DNA of 64,000 nt, taken from NCBI RefSeq assembly GCF_020497125.1, contig NC_059073.1, positions 18,125,225-18,189,224 on the forward strand, written 5' to 3'. The stretch is from Mauremys mutica (Eukaryota; Chordata; Testudines; Geoemydidae). The position numbers were made by a program, and so were the translations under genes. Shown one piece after another: positions 45,061-56,965 of the stretch (the stretch's first letter is position 1; every line of letters begins with the position of its first letter). The notes below the pieces were generated by a model. The model had not been told where the DNA came from, did not search any database, and saw only the letters and a list, made by a program, of their open reading frames with translations.

Positions 45061-46589
45061 ACGGCAAGGGATGGGAAAAGAAAGGGTGTAGGACGGTGAC
45101 AGCTACAACACAAACTGATCATGAAGTTTATTGTCCATTTTAACCTTTGTTGAAATGCTTTGTTATATTAAGATCTGAAGCAAACTCTAGAGCTGGAGGT
45201 AAATGTACTGTGCTATATTTTTTTGCTAAGGAAAGCAAGTTAAGTTTGTTTGTTTTTAATTACGATAAGCCTGCACTGCAGCACTTTGCTGTTTAATCGC
45301 TGTTGGTGCTGCCTTTTTGGGGGGATGAACATGATCAGGTTTGCCAATGAGCAGAGTGAGAAACTAGCAAGGCTCTACTCTGCATATTTAATCAATGGCC
45401 TGGAGAGGACGTGGCTATGGACCACTGCAAAATAGAGTGAGAACAGTCAGTTGCATGAGTTTCTTTGTTCAACTGTGTGTGAATTTAATGCTTGTTAAGG
45501 AGCCCTGGCTGACTGCTCTGGAGACTCAGGTCAAATTGTCAAACTTGGGTGCCTAAAGTTAGGCATCTCCATAAGTGACCTGCCATTCATAGGTGCTATC
45601 AGCAGCTCCTAGGGGAGTTTAGAGGTGCAGAATTCCAAATTTAGGTGCCTAGATCAAAGGCCTGACTTTTGAACTTGGCTCAACTTAAGGGCACCCACAT
45701 TTTGCCCATAAGTCCTCTCTGTTTATCCACAAAATTGGCACAGCATAGACGGAGCAACACTCTCACTATACAATAGAAAAGCCTGCCTCCCTTCACTGCT
45801 CCACTGACAGTAACCAGAAATCAAACTGCATGAGAGTGGCTAAAAAGGGAACAAGGTAGGTAAAGAAGTCTCCCTGAAGTGAACCAAGTTGCAAGCAATT
45901 TCAGCATCTGTCAGAGAGGGAGTGTCACTCATGTCCTGTTGGGCTGAACATTCAACACCCCCTCTTTTTCTCTCCTCCAATTCCCTACTTCTCCTTTGAT
46001 GCAGAATCAGCAGTCATAGGCAGGTACCTTCCTTAACAGCATTTCAAGACAAAGCATCGACTTTAACACGGAAAGGTCGCTCCTGGTATGTCACACAAGT
46101 GCCCTCATTTTCATCACTTACATACCTTATCTATTCATCTGAACAGATAGGGTACTCAATACACCATTACAATTACAAGCCATATCCAAAGGAAGTACTG
46201 AACTAAGCATGAAGCTGGAGTGCACACAATGCACCGTGAATACATTATGCCGGCTGCTAGCTCATGACAATGGGCCTGTATAATTAACTGGATGAGGAGA
46301 TTCAGAAGTGCTGTTTCCAATTAAAAATAACACTTTTGCAAGGGCAAATGAGTGAGGCGGTGGTTGTAATTCTAATGTAGCTCTAGCAGCCGCCTCACTT
46401 GTCCTAGAAGAACCTGTCTTCCTGCCCCAAACTGGTGCCCTATACCCTCCTCCTCTACCAAAACAACTTCTCTTCTCCCTCCAGGTGGTACATCCCTCCG
46501 TGCTTGAGAGCTACTGACCAGGGCGGGTCGATGGGAGGGAGGGAGGGGGGGTTAGAAAGAATTTCCCCAGAGGAAGTTATGCCACAACA
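45061..46589. other. Intergenic DNA with old repeat traces
   Basis: GGGTGCCTAAAGTTAGGCATC and AATTTAGGTGCCTAGATC (45547-45660) are an old palindromic dispersed repeat. The rest shows no supported gene. Confidence 0.4.
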
Positions 46590-46830
46590 GAGCAAGTCAA
46601 AAATATTCAATCCAAAAATTGATGAAAAAAGGTCCTTTTTAAAAAAAAAAAAATTTGTGGAAAAGCCTCTCATGAAATTTTCCATTTTTTGATGAAAAGC
46701 AAAAATTAAACAGCTTTTGGTTTTCTACAACCTAAAAAATGCTTGCTTTTTTTCATAGAAATATTATGAGGAAAAAAATGTAAAATTGGCATTGCTTTTA
46801 AACATTTCCACACAAACTACCATTTTCTGA
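46590..46830. repeat. AT-rich old repeat
   Basis: It contains poly-A and ATTTTCCATTTTTTGATGAAA-type runs, similar in character to 3340-3510 and 13255-13560. Confidence 0.35.
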
Positions 46831-46849
46831 ACAGCTCTATAATGGACCA

Positions 46850-46945
46850 TTGTCAGGGTTCTTGCACCTTCCTCAGAAGGAACTGGTAGTGCTCAGTGTT
46901 AGAGACTGGACTACTGGGATGGCAATTCCTCTGCTTCCATACCGG
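46850..46945 (+). mobile_element. LINE 3' fragment
   Basis: CAGGGTTCTTGCACCTTCCT then CAGAAGGAACTGGTAGTG and GAGACTGGACTACTGGGATGG resembles the 3' terminal region of a CR1-like family. The complementary strand of the LINE at 61188 has a related tail. Confidence 0.45.
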
Positions 46946-47585
46946 GTTTAATCATGGTGCTTTTATCCAGGAAGGAGAGAGGGCCTAAAGAGCTCATCCC
47001 AACCTGTCGTAAAGCTTTGATAAGAGCAACTGATAAATTCACTCATATTGACATTATCATTTCTCTTTGGGAAGACAAATGAGATTGAAAGCACCTCTCT
47101 CCTAGGCAACAATTATGGGCTCAGTCTTATTCTCATTGAAGTAAATGGGAGTTTTGCCATTGGTTTAGTGGCAATGATTGGGCCCCTTAAATGCACACTG
47201 CATGTTGCTTTCAGTGGTCAGCAGACATCACTTCAGCAAATCAGTTTGTTATGTTGCATTACACCGTGTGACAAAGTGATGCAGTGAATAAGGAATGAAA
47301 TGCTGACTCTTTCATAAATCTTTAACTTGACAAAGCTATTGTGAACCAGGGAAGCTACTGTCAGTTCGTTTAGCAGACAAAGCACAAACTGATGATGACT
47401 GAACATTTAGTAAGTGACATCCATCCCCACGGCGGGTGGTTTGGCCTCAAGCATGAAGAATGGGATGTCAGTTCATCTCTTCTCCCAGTGAAAGGACAGT
47501 GCACTGTATATAGACACGCATTAACCCCAAACAAATTAACAATCACCTTGGGAATTCAGAATTTCAAACTTATTTTTTTAACGTA
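46946..47585. other. Intergenic DNA, nothing recognised
   Basis: No supported gene or repeat with clear ends. Confidence 0.45.
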
Positions 47586-47586
47586 T

Positions 47587-47708
47587 GCAGTGTTGTTGTA
47601 GCCGTGTTGGCCCCGTGATATTAGAGAGACCATGTGTGTGAGGTAATATTGTTTCTTGGACCAACTTTCGTTGGTGAGGGAGACAAGCTTTCGAGTTTAC
47701 ACACAGCT
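47587..47708 (+). mobile_element. tRNA-related SINE, interrupted at its 3' side
   Basis: GCAGTGTTGTTGTAGCCGTG, then GATATTAGAGAGACC, TTCTTGGACCAACTTTCGTT and GAGACAAGCTTTCGAG run in the order of the tRNA-Lys-like SINEs of turtles and crocodilians. GTAGCCGTGTTGG is A-box-like. The hAT at 47717 is inserted at its tail. Confidence 0.75.
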
Positions 47709-47716
47709 CTTATAAT

Positions 47717-48678
47717 TAGGGCCCGACCAAATCCACAGTGCATTCTGGTCAATTTCACGGCCATAGGATTTGAAAATTGGTCAGTTTCATGAATTCAGAT
47801 GTTTACATCTGAGATTTCATGGTGTTGTAACCATGGGGGTCCCAACCCATAAGTGGGTTGGGGGGGATTGCAAAGGTGTTGTAGGAAGGCTGTGTGATTG
47901 CCACCCACATTTCTGTGCTGCTTTCAGAGCCCAGATCTGAAGGTAGCAGCCGCAGAGCTTCCTGCAGCAGGGGGAGGTACGTGGAGACGGATCTGATCTC
48001 CCCCTGAGAGCAGCTGTGCAAGGGAAGAGCAAGTCCTGTCTCTCCCCACCCCGGTTGGGGCTAACACCTAGGAGACCACAGCTGGAGTGCTCCCCGCAGT
48101 ACAGACCCACCTCCACCTTCAGGAACCTCCTGGAGCTTCCTGCAGCAGGGGGAAGTATCCAGAGGTGTCTCTGATCTCCACCTGAGATCAGCTGTGCAGG
48201 GAAAGAGTAAGTCCCATCCCTCCCCAGCTTGGAGACTAGCAGCTGGAGCCCAGGAAATGGTAAGAGACCCTGGCTGGGGAGCCTCCCAGCCTTTCCCCTC
48301 ACCCTCCAATAGCTAGATTCAATGGGGGAGGGCTTATTGCAGGGATCGGCAACTTTTGGCACGCAGCCCACCGAAGTAAGCACCCTGGCGGGCCGGGCCG
48401 GTTTGTTTACTTGCCACATCCGCAAGTGCAGCTGATCGCGGCTTCCATTGGCCGCGGTTCGCCTCTCCAAGCCAATGGGGGCTGCGGGAAGTGGCGGCCA
48501 GCACATCTCTCGGCCTGCACCACTTCCCGCAGCCACCATTGGCCTGGAGCGGTGAACTGCGGCCACTGAGAGCCACAATCGGCCGAACCTGAGGTGGGCC
48601 GCGTGCCAAAGATTGCCGATCCCTGGATTATTGTGTCAGTGGCATGTTTTCCATGGCTGTGAATTTGGTAGGGTCCGA
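47717..48678. mobile_element. hAT-type non-autonomous element, 962 bp with a nested hAT
   Basis: The ends TAGGGCCCGACCAAATCCAC and GTGAATTTGGTAGGGTCCGA are imperfect inverted repeats. A perfect duplication CTTATAAT flanks it (47709-47716, 48679-48686). Without the nested element at 48340-48625 and its duplication, it is about 668 bp. Internal GAGCTTCCTGCAGCAGGGGGA occurs twice (about 47957 and 48135), a tandem expansion inside the element. The 253-codon minus-strand frame across it is not transposase. Confidence 0.88.
48340..48625. mobile_element. hAT-type MITE nested in a hAT, 286 bp
   Basis: The ends CAGGGATCGGCAACTTTTGG and CCAAAGATTGCCGATCCCTG are inverted repeats. The flanks GCTTATTG (48332-48339) and GATTATTG (48626-48633) match at 7 of 8. 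The GC-rich middle shares GGCGGGCCGGGCCGGTTTGT and CCATTGGCCTGGAGC with the element at 51770-52090, so the two families share an interior but differ at the ends. Confidence 0.9.
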
Positions 48679-48957
48679 CTTATAATAATCAAATGGATGC
48701 CACAATGCAAGTCTGTCTCCTTATCTAGCTTTTCAATCCATTGTTCCTGTACATTAGCTTGCTACCATAAGATTGCTTATGAATATTGCTGGTCAGGAAT
48801 TTTTTGATGAAACTTTTCTTTTTTTTGGTGGGAAAAGCCTGATTTGTTAAACTTTTCATATGAATGTACCAGTCTCAATTAAACATTCATCAGGAAGAAT
48901 TTCTCCGGTCCAAGATGGAGTTTCTGGTTAAAATCCAAGAGCCTACTATAGAATAAC

Positions 48958-49260
48958 CTGCAGCTTAGGACACTCACTTAGGATGTGGGAGACCCAGGTG
49001 CAAGTCCCTGCTCCAATGAATATTTAATTATTTACACAACGTGGAACAGTTCCAGCAGGAGAGAATGAGCGAGGTATATCCCAGAATATACCCTTGCCTG
49101 TTGTCAAAACACTCTGCGGGGCAATATGGGAGAGTAGCGGAGCAGGGCCTTGAACATACGTCTCCCACATCCCATGTGAATTCCCTGAACAGGCTATTGG
49201 CTGTTCTGGGCTCCTAATCTCTAATATTTCACCTAAAAAGTCTCAGGTTCGTCAGGCTGC
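48958..49260. repeat. Two tRNA-like SINE heads in inverted orientation
   Basis: The left arm reads CTTAGGACACTCACTTAGGA, then TGTGGGAGACCCAGGTGCAA, then GTCCCTGCTC. The right arm, reverse-complemented, reads GGATGTGGGAGACGTATGTT and CAAGGCCCTGCTC. GGATGTGGGAGAC (48981-48993) is exactly inverted at 49160-49172. GGTGCAAGTCCC is B-box-like. Confidence 0.65.
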
Positions 49261-50699
49261 AGAGTGGGAACATTTTTTGCAACATCAAAACGTTTCGTGG
49301 GTCAGGAAAGCCATTTCCCACCCAGCTCTCTGGGCTACTCTATTCAGGATTCTTCTACTGCACTATAATGTCAATGTCAATTATTTAAAAAAGAAATAAA
49401 AACCCAGCAACATGAATCTTTATGTTTCCAAGCCATGCAGAACGCACTCAGCCTCTGCTCATAATGGAATTAGTGCTGTGCTGCAACCAAAGATGCATCA
49501 AAGCTGACAAACCACAGCTGCAATTGTGGCTAATTATATTTTATCTCCACCCCCGGTCTATACCTAGGTGATGGCTGCCATCTTGGTTGACACTGGCGAT
49601 TGAAACAGGGACCTCCACAGCTTGAGTTAAACCGTCAGCTTCTGTAATGGGGGATGTAACAGACTCCCCTTCTTTGTTGATCTGGAACACAATACAGCCA
49701 GTAGGTTATATCTGCTCTCTGTTCCTCCTACCTGCTGTCCCATTCCTTACATTTCACTCAATTGAGCAATCCCCATTGTCACCCCAGTCTATTTCCAGCA
49801 TAGATCTCCAAAGCGTGCAAATCAGTGCAGCTCTACCAACTGAGTGAGAGCCACAGAAGCCAATGGACCTATGCTGATTTACATCAGCTAAGACTCTGGT
49901 CCATAATTCTTCCTCCTTTCATGTCTCCCTAAGAAAAAAGCTCCTGGTTAACATTCACCGAGTGCCCTGGCTACAAACATTTCCAAGGAATCTACCTGTT
50001 CTGTGAAATAGCCCAGATACTGTTCCCAAATGCTTACCTCATTTGTCCTGCGCAATACCATGCTGCTCTGATCTTTACACTGTAAATTCTTCAGAACAGG
50101 GGCAGGCTTGTTATCAGTTTGGCACAAGATACGCTTCTGTGCAGCATGATATTTATTCATGGCACTATATTGATAGTATTAGTTTCTATTTTTGTTGTAT
50201 TCTTATCTAATTGCCCCTTGCCTGGCTCAGGAACCCAGGACATTGTGCAAGCAGTTAAAATGTCTTATTGTTATCACAAAGTTGCTAGAAACTGGCAACC
50301 TACTAGGAGCGCACAGCTCTTGCTGCACTGCACAACCCTAGTTCCTGGGAACTGCATGGTTTGCTCTTATCCATGCAGGGAGTGGGCTGATCCCAAATTT
50401 AGGATTAGAAAGCACAAAGAACTCCTACATACTTCCTTCCTCAGCTGCTTCTATGCTCTTTGGGGCTAGCTGAAAATATGGCGTTTAGTATTTAAGTGAC
50501 TTGAGGGTTTTTTTCTTTTTTAAACTGTCCTGCAGCTCCCACTGAGAGATTTTCCCATCCTCTCAACACAGGACGGTTCTGTCCCCCAATCTGCAGGGGC
50601 ATCACTTTGCCATTGTCATGTCAGCCCTTTAGACTTGCGCTAAAATTGTTTTGCCATTATGTTATCTTGGTGATTCAAATTTGAACTCCAGTGAACACT
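49261..50699. other. Intergenic DNA with an old SINE trace
   Basis: TTGAAACAGGGACCTCCACA near 49600 resembles a decayed copy of the tRNA-derived SINE seen at 3760 and 38205. Otherwise nothing is recognised, and the frame at 50119-50469 has no domain. Confidence 0.4.
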
Positions 50700-51720
50700 A
50701 CCCTCCTGGCTTCCTTGGAAAAGCTTGTGAATCTTACTTTTGCTAGGCTAAAGAAGCCAAGCTCCTAAATTGTCTCTTGTAAGGTAAGTTTTCCATTCCT
50801 CAGATCATCCTAGTAGCTTTTCTCTGCACCTGTTCCAGTTTTAATTCATCTTTCTTAAACATCGGAGACCAGAACTGCACACAGTATTCCAGATGAGGTC
50901 TCACCAGTGCCTTGAACAATGGTAATAACACTTCCCTGTCTCAACTGGAGATACCTTGCCTGCTGTATCCTAGGACTGCATTAGCCTTTTTCGCAGCTGC
51001 ATCACATTGGAGGCTCGTAGTCATTCTGAGATTGAACAATATACCCAGGCCTTTCTCCCCTATTGCTTCCCACTGATAAGTCTCCAGTTTATAGCAAAAA
51101 TTCTTGTTGTTAGTCCATAAGAGCATGAACTTGCACTTTGCACTGTTCTTTCATTCCATTTCTTTTACGCAAGTTGTCAAGGTTGCCCAGATTTTTTGGT
51201 ATGATATTCTAGTCCTCCTCTGTACAGGCAATACCTCCCAACTTTATGTCATCTCAAAGTTTATTAGCAAACTCCCACTTTTTATGCCAAGGTCATTAAT
51301 GAAAATGTTAAATAAGTAATGGAGGACCCTCTCTCCAAGCCTGACATCTTTCAGCATGGTCCATTGTAGTCTCCCTTTTAACCAGATCTTTACCCACCTT
51401 TCAATTCTCATATCAATCCCCATTATCTCCAATATAACTAATAATTTCCCATGTGGAACTGTATCAAATGCTGAACTCCAGGTAGATTAAATCTACTGCA
51501 TTTCCTTTGTCTAGAAAATCAGTTATCTTCTCAAAGAAAGACCAGGTTGGTGTGGCTTGATCTACCTTTTGTAAAACCATGTGACATTTTATCCCAATTA
51601 CCATTTACCTCTTTGTATTTAATGACCCTTTCTTTCAAAATTTGTTCTAAGACTTTATATACATTTGAGGTCAATTTAATGGGCCTGTAGTTTCCTGGTT
51701 CACTATTTTTTCCCTTTCTT
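50700..51720 (-). mobile_element. Old CR1-type LINE, 3' portion
   Basis: TTTAATTCATCTTTCTTAAA then CATCGGAGACCAGAACTGCA and CAGTATTCCAGATGAGGTCT parallels 11985-12060. Minus-strand frames give QCDAAAKKANAVLGYSRQGI and [11 protein letters not shown], the CR1 RT region. Multiple frame breaks. It abuts the next CR1. Confidence 0.82.
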
Positions 51721-54130
51721 AAATCATAGAATCGTAGGACTGGAAGGGATCTCGAGAGGTCATCTAGTCAAGGGGTTCTCAAAGCCAGTCTGCCATTTGT
51801 TCAGGGAAAGCCCCTGGCGGGCCGGGCCAGTTTGTTTACCTGCCGCGTCCGCAGGTCGGCTGATCATGGCTCCCACTGGCCGCGGTTCGCTGCTCAGGGC
51901 CATTGGGGGCTGCGGGAAGCGGCGCAGGCCGAGGGATGTGCAGGCCGCCCTTCCCACAGCCCCCATTGGCCTGGAGCAGTCAGTGGGAGCCGCGATTGGA
52001 CGAACCTACGGACGCGGCAGGTAAACAAACTGGCCTGGCCTGCCAGGGACTTTTCCTGAACGAGTGGCAGACCGGCTTTGAGAACCACTGATCTAGTCCA
52101 GCCCCCTGCACTCATGGCAGAACTAAGTATTACCTAGACCATTCCTGACAGGTGTTTGTCCAACCTGCTCTTAAAAATCTCCAATGATGTAGATTCCACA
52201 ACCTCCCTGGGCAATTTATTCCAGTGCATCACCACCATGACAGGAAGTTTTTCCTAATGTTCAATTTAAATTGCCCTTTCCTCAATTTAAGCCCATTGCT
52301 TCTTGTCCTATCCTCAGAGGTTAAGGAGAACAATTTTCACCCTACTTCTTGTAACAACCTTTATGTACTTGAAAACTGTTATGTCCCCTCTCAGTCTTCT
52401 ATTCTCCAGACTAGACCAATCCATTTTTTTCAATCTTCCCTCATTGATCATGTTTTCTAGATGTTTAATCATTTGTGTTGCTCTTCTGTAGACCTTCTCC
52501 AATTTGTCCACATCTTTCTTGAAATGTGCCCAGAACTAGACTCCAGTTGAGGCCTAACCAGTGCTCACTAGAGCAGAAGAATTACTTCTCGTGTCTTGCT
52601 TACAACACTCCTGCTAATACATCCCAGAATAATGTTTTCTTTTTTAGCAACAGTGTTACACTGTTGACTCATATTTAGCTTGTGATCCACTACAGCCCCC
52701 AGATCCTTTTCTGCAGTACTCCTTCCCAGGCATTTGTTTCCTATTTTGTATGTGTGCAGCTGATTGTTCCTTCCTAAGTGGAGTACTTTGCATTTGTCCT
52801 TATTGCATTTCATCCTATTTACTTCAGACCATTTCTCCAGTTTGTCCAGATCATTTTGAATTTTAATCCTATCCTCCAAAGCACTTGCAACCCCTCCCAG
52901 CTTGGTATCATCCACAACATGTATAAGTGTACTCTCTATGCCATTATCTAAATCATTGATGAAGATATTGAACAGAACTAGACCCAGAATTGATCCCTGC
53001 AGGACCCCACTTGATATGCCCTTTCAGCTTGACTGTGAACCACTGACAACTACTCTCTGGGAACGATTTTCCAACCAGTTATGCACCCACCTTATAGTAG
53101 GTTGTATTTCTCTAGTTTGTTTATGAGAAGGTCATGCAAGACAGTATCAAAAGCCTTACTAAAGTCAAGATCTACTACATCTACCACTTCCCTCCTATCC
53201 ACAAGGCTTGCTACCCTGTCAAAGAAAGCTATTAGGTCGGTTTGACATGATTGGTTCTTGATACATCCATGCTGACTGTTACTTATCACCTTATTATCTT
53301 CTAGGTGCTTGCAAATTGATTGCTTAATTATTTGCTCCGTTATCTTTCCAACAGGGACTATATTTGCTATTTGCCGGACATAGGAGTTTACAGATTCATT
53401 AGAAGCTCCTGCTATTGGGCTTCCAATTTCATATGCCAGCTCATTTAGTATTTTTGGATGGAGATCATCCAGTCCCTCTAGTTTGGTCCAATTAAGCTGT
53501 TTGAGTTAGAATTCCACTTCCGATGTGGTAATTACGATTTCCATGTTCTTGTTCCATTAGCTCCCCTGCCACTGCCTCCAATCCCCTCATTACCTTTATT
53601 AAAAGCTGAGGCAAAATATTCATTTAGGTGTTGGGCATGTCTAGATTAACTTTCGTCTCTACCCTATTCTTACTTCTTAGCAGTCCCACTTCTTCCCTGG
53701 TTTTCTTTTTATTGAAATGGCTAAAGAGCCTTTTACTCTTGATTTTAATTTCATTTACAAAATCCCAACTCAGCTTGGCCTTTGGCAGTTCTTACTTTTC
53801 CAACACACTTTCTGACCTCCAAAGGATGGCTTTCCTTTCTTCCATTCTGTATAGACTTTCTGCTTTCTCTTAATAACCTGTTTGAGATGCTTGCTCTTCC
53901 AGTTTGGTCTGCAATCCTTCCCTAGGAGTTTTTTTCCCTTTGCTTGGGATGCAGATTTCAGATAAATTCTACAACTTTGACAGATTAATTCCAATCCTCC
54001 TCCACCTTCACATCCTTGAGTTCTGAGTCCACTTCCTTTAATTTTTTAAGGTTTGCCCTTCTGAAATCAAGGATACTAGCTGTAGACCTATTTTTGGTCA
54101 CCCTTCCATTTAGTTTAAACTGAATTCTCT
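51721..54130 (-). mobile_element. CR1 LINE, 5'-truncated, split by a hAT
   Basis: The 3' end at the left is ATCATAGAATCGTAGGACTGG. On the minus strand, 53092-53289 carries [14 protein letters not shown] (RT motif A), 52568-52915 carries DDTKLGG (the end of RT motif C) and HLGRNNQLHTYKI. Further 5', 53770-53994 holds KQVIKRKQKVYTEW, the linker between endonuclease and RT. Stops at 52568 (TAG, then TGA) break the frame at the same place as in the younger copies. A hAT sits at 51770-52090. It is older than the copy at 57371. Confidence 0.88.
51770..52090. mobile_element. hAT-type MITE nested in CR1, 321 bp
   Basis: The ends AAGGGGTTCTCAAAGCCAGT and CCGGCTTTGAGAACCACTG form a terminal repeat of about 25 bp. 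A perfect duplication ATCTAGTC flanks it (51762-51769, 52091-52098). Excision in silico restores the CR1 phrase GTCATCTAGTCCAGCCCCC. Internal CCGCGTCCGCAGGT / ACGGACGCGGCAGGT forms a further hairpin. Confidence 0.95.
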
Positions 54131-54465
54131 CATTATCACAAAAAACCAAAAAGGTTTTGGCTGATTTTTTTAATGAAAAGTTGAAATTGTCTGCAACAGT
54201 GGGAAAGAAAACATTCTCTAAGCATCTCTAGAATTCCATTTTCCTCCTATGTTTCTAATCTCTCTTGATTGCTTGGTTTTAGTTCTCTATCCTCACAAGT
54301 GCTTACACCTCCTCAGGAATTAGCATCCTCTGACTATTTCACTGCCATGTTGCTGGCTTTGTTTTCTAGATCATTAATGAATTTTCTTATCTAGATTATC
54401 ATTAGAAGTCTTCATTGTTGAGTCCCAAAATGAGTCAACGAGAAGAGTGGGTAGGCGTTGTTATT
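54131..54465. other. Intergenic DNA, nothing recognised
   Basis: No supported gene or repeat. Confidence 0.4.
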
Positions 54466-54467
54466 AT

Positions 54468-54620
54468 TGTAGTTTAGTTTTATGGTAGCACTGAGGAGCC
54501 CTGGTCATGGAGCATGGCCCCATTATCCAAGACTATGCACAAACAAAACAAAACAAAAAGACAGGACCTGCCCCAAAGAGCTTACAATGTAAGAGAAGAG
54601 ACAACAGCTGGAAACAGACA
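54468..54620 (-). mobile_element. L2/MIR-like 3' tail
   Basis: GGTAGCACTGAGGAGCCCTG, GGCCCCATTATCCAAGACTA and CTGCCCCAAAGAGCTTACAA are in the order of L2/MIR-type tails on the minus strand. Confidence 0.7.
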
Positions 54621-56855
54621 CAGATACACAAAGAAACAATGACATAATGCTGGTCAGCATGATGGGCAGTGATCCCAGCACACCAGTGGTCTAGCCACTG
54701 TCAAATAGTCAGCCTGTTGGATTTTTGTACAGTATAATATAGCAGGACTCTAAAAATCCTAAAGTTCAGTATCTACTATTTTAGGTCTTAGAATTTCACT
54801 TGTGCTATCAGAAAGGTGTCTTTTTCCAGTTACTCCACAACATTTACACTGCAGGACAGGTAGAATTAGCTGTCTGCTGTCTTCTTTCTCTCTTATTTAC
54901 CTTATCCTTACCTCCATTTGCTTATCATATTGCATCTATCACCATAGAAACTGTTGCTCCTGTTTACACACACAAGGCAGAGAGACCTTCATGTTAATTA
55001 ATGCAGTTACCCTGCAAAGGATCCCATGGAGAAGGCATGTGCTTTGATGGGTCATAATACCCTGTATACAGTACAACACTGTTTCATGTCCTCACATATC
55101 AGTTTGTAGTATAAACACATAGTGTTTGCTATGTCCCCAGAGAGTGAATCTCTTGGGCTCCAGCTACCAGCTCCCCAGGAGAACCTCCCAATTCCTGAAC
55201 TATATTTAACTTGCTGTGACATGACAGCTCATTACAGTCCCAGCATTTCACAACCTTGTAGATGCCTCTTTGTAAAGAAAATTGATTATCCAGAATAAGG
55301 TTGCATCCTTGAGCCAACCTTAGTCGGCTCTCTGAGCCTGCTTTTGTGTGTGCCTGCAAAGCAACAGACATTATATCAGGAACAAAGCAAAGTTAACTCC
55401 CCTACTAAATAGAACTTAAGGGAGAATCTGACCCAGCAGTCCAAATAGCTCATTCACTCCTGTCTAGACGCAGTTACCTGAATGACATGCAGAAAAGAAT
55501 CCTTCCTATCTCCATCAAGTGGAGCATAAATAACTTTAATAGATTGTAGTTCTACTTTGGTTCTCCTTTCTCTCCTAGAGTTTCCAAATAGAAGTTATAC
55601 AGAGAAATGTACATAGGCTGCGGGATCTTCAAGGCAGGGAATCTGTCTTGCTTTAAAAGCCAAATTCTTCTTGTTTTACTCAGGTGAGTAAAGCACTAGG
55701 CCTTATTACATGAGCAAAGTGAGCAGCATTTGGACACATTTGCAAGGCTTAGATATAAATTTTCCATGCTGTCTGCATGATTTCTGATTAATAAGGTTGG
55801 AACTGTGCTCAATTATAATATTTAAACTCTTGGTAAGTGTATGTTAACTAATACACGTCCTGTGAGCTATGTTTTATTGATGCTGTGCTGCGTCTGTGTA
55901 ATATAAAATCCCAATAACCTTTAAGTATGGGTGGAGATTGACTGCAGTTGCATGCAATCCTGATTATCAAAGCAGTGGCACATAGGGGTGGGAGTGGTAG
56001 GAATTACCTGTGTTAATATAACATATGACGTGCATGGGTAACATTTTAAAAAGTCAAGAAATGTTGACATTAAAGGTTGAGCAATATTATTAACTTGGCC
56101 ATGTTACAGTAATCTAATACTCTGGCTCTCTTTCCTTTCCATTTTCTCCATATTTATCACATCAGATATTGTAGTAATTCTGTGACCACCCACGTCTAAG
56201 TGATCATCATTGTGCTATACACCACAGCAATCAGCATTTCATAGTGAAAGAAGGGCCAAAATTCTTCTCTTCCTGCTCCTAAAACTTAGGATCTTCCATT
56301 AACCTTGTTTCCAAAATCCGAAGTAGCAGCACAATGCCACTAAACATGGAAAAATCCCTAGCTTCCACATTCGCATTGCACCAGCAGTGGGAGTTTGCCA
56401 CATGTGATATACAGATAATTTATACTTAGTTTGTATAATAAACTTTACATAATAATCTAACAAAATAGATAAAAGAGAGGGACGGGGAAGAAACTTGTTT
56501 AGCAGAATGAATTACAGATGGGTTAGTACAAACACCATAAGAATTGCCATTTTTTGTACCAGCTGGCCTGTTTCCTGTCTCACCTTGTTGGTTGTGCAAC
56601 ATTGGAATGATTTTTATTTGTGCTTTTATTAACCTAATTTACCAAGTCTGTGTTAGTGGCTGTGTCATCTATTCCTAATTTACTATTGCCTGCAAATTTT
56701 ATTAACCTGCTGTATGAACATTATCTCCTTCAAGGTCCTACATGTTCTCCACATTCTTCTCTAAATCTTTAATAGTCATCACTAGGCTGATCCTTAATCT
56801 TTTTTTTTAACTCATAACTAGGTACTATTCAATAGCAAAGAAAAGGATGATTTCC
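54621..56855. other. Repeat-poor intergenic DNA
   Basis: No gene, RNA or clear repeat recognised. Confidence 0.4.
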
Positions 56856-56965
56856 TACTTGTAAGCTCTTCAGGGGGCAGGGACCATCTTTTTAAGTATT
56901 TGTACAGCACCTAGCACAATGTGGCTCTGATTGATGCCCCTAAGCACTACTGGGTTAATTGCTAC
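56856..56965 (+). mobile_element. L2/MIR-like 3' tail
   Basis: TTGTAAGCTCTTCAGGGGGC, AGGGACCATC, and GTACAGCACCTAGCACAATG follow the plus-strand order of the tail found in reverse at 54468. Confidence 0.75.

Noticed and set aside
47817..48578. 253-codon minus-strand open frame
   Set aside because: It spans two nested non-autonomous hAT elements of high GC content. The translation is low-complexity and crosses an insertion boundary, so it cannot be an ancestral gene.
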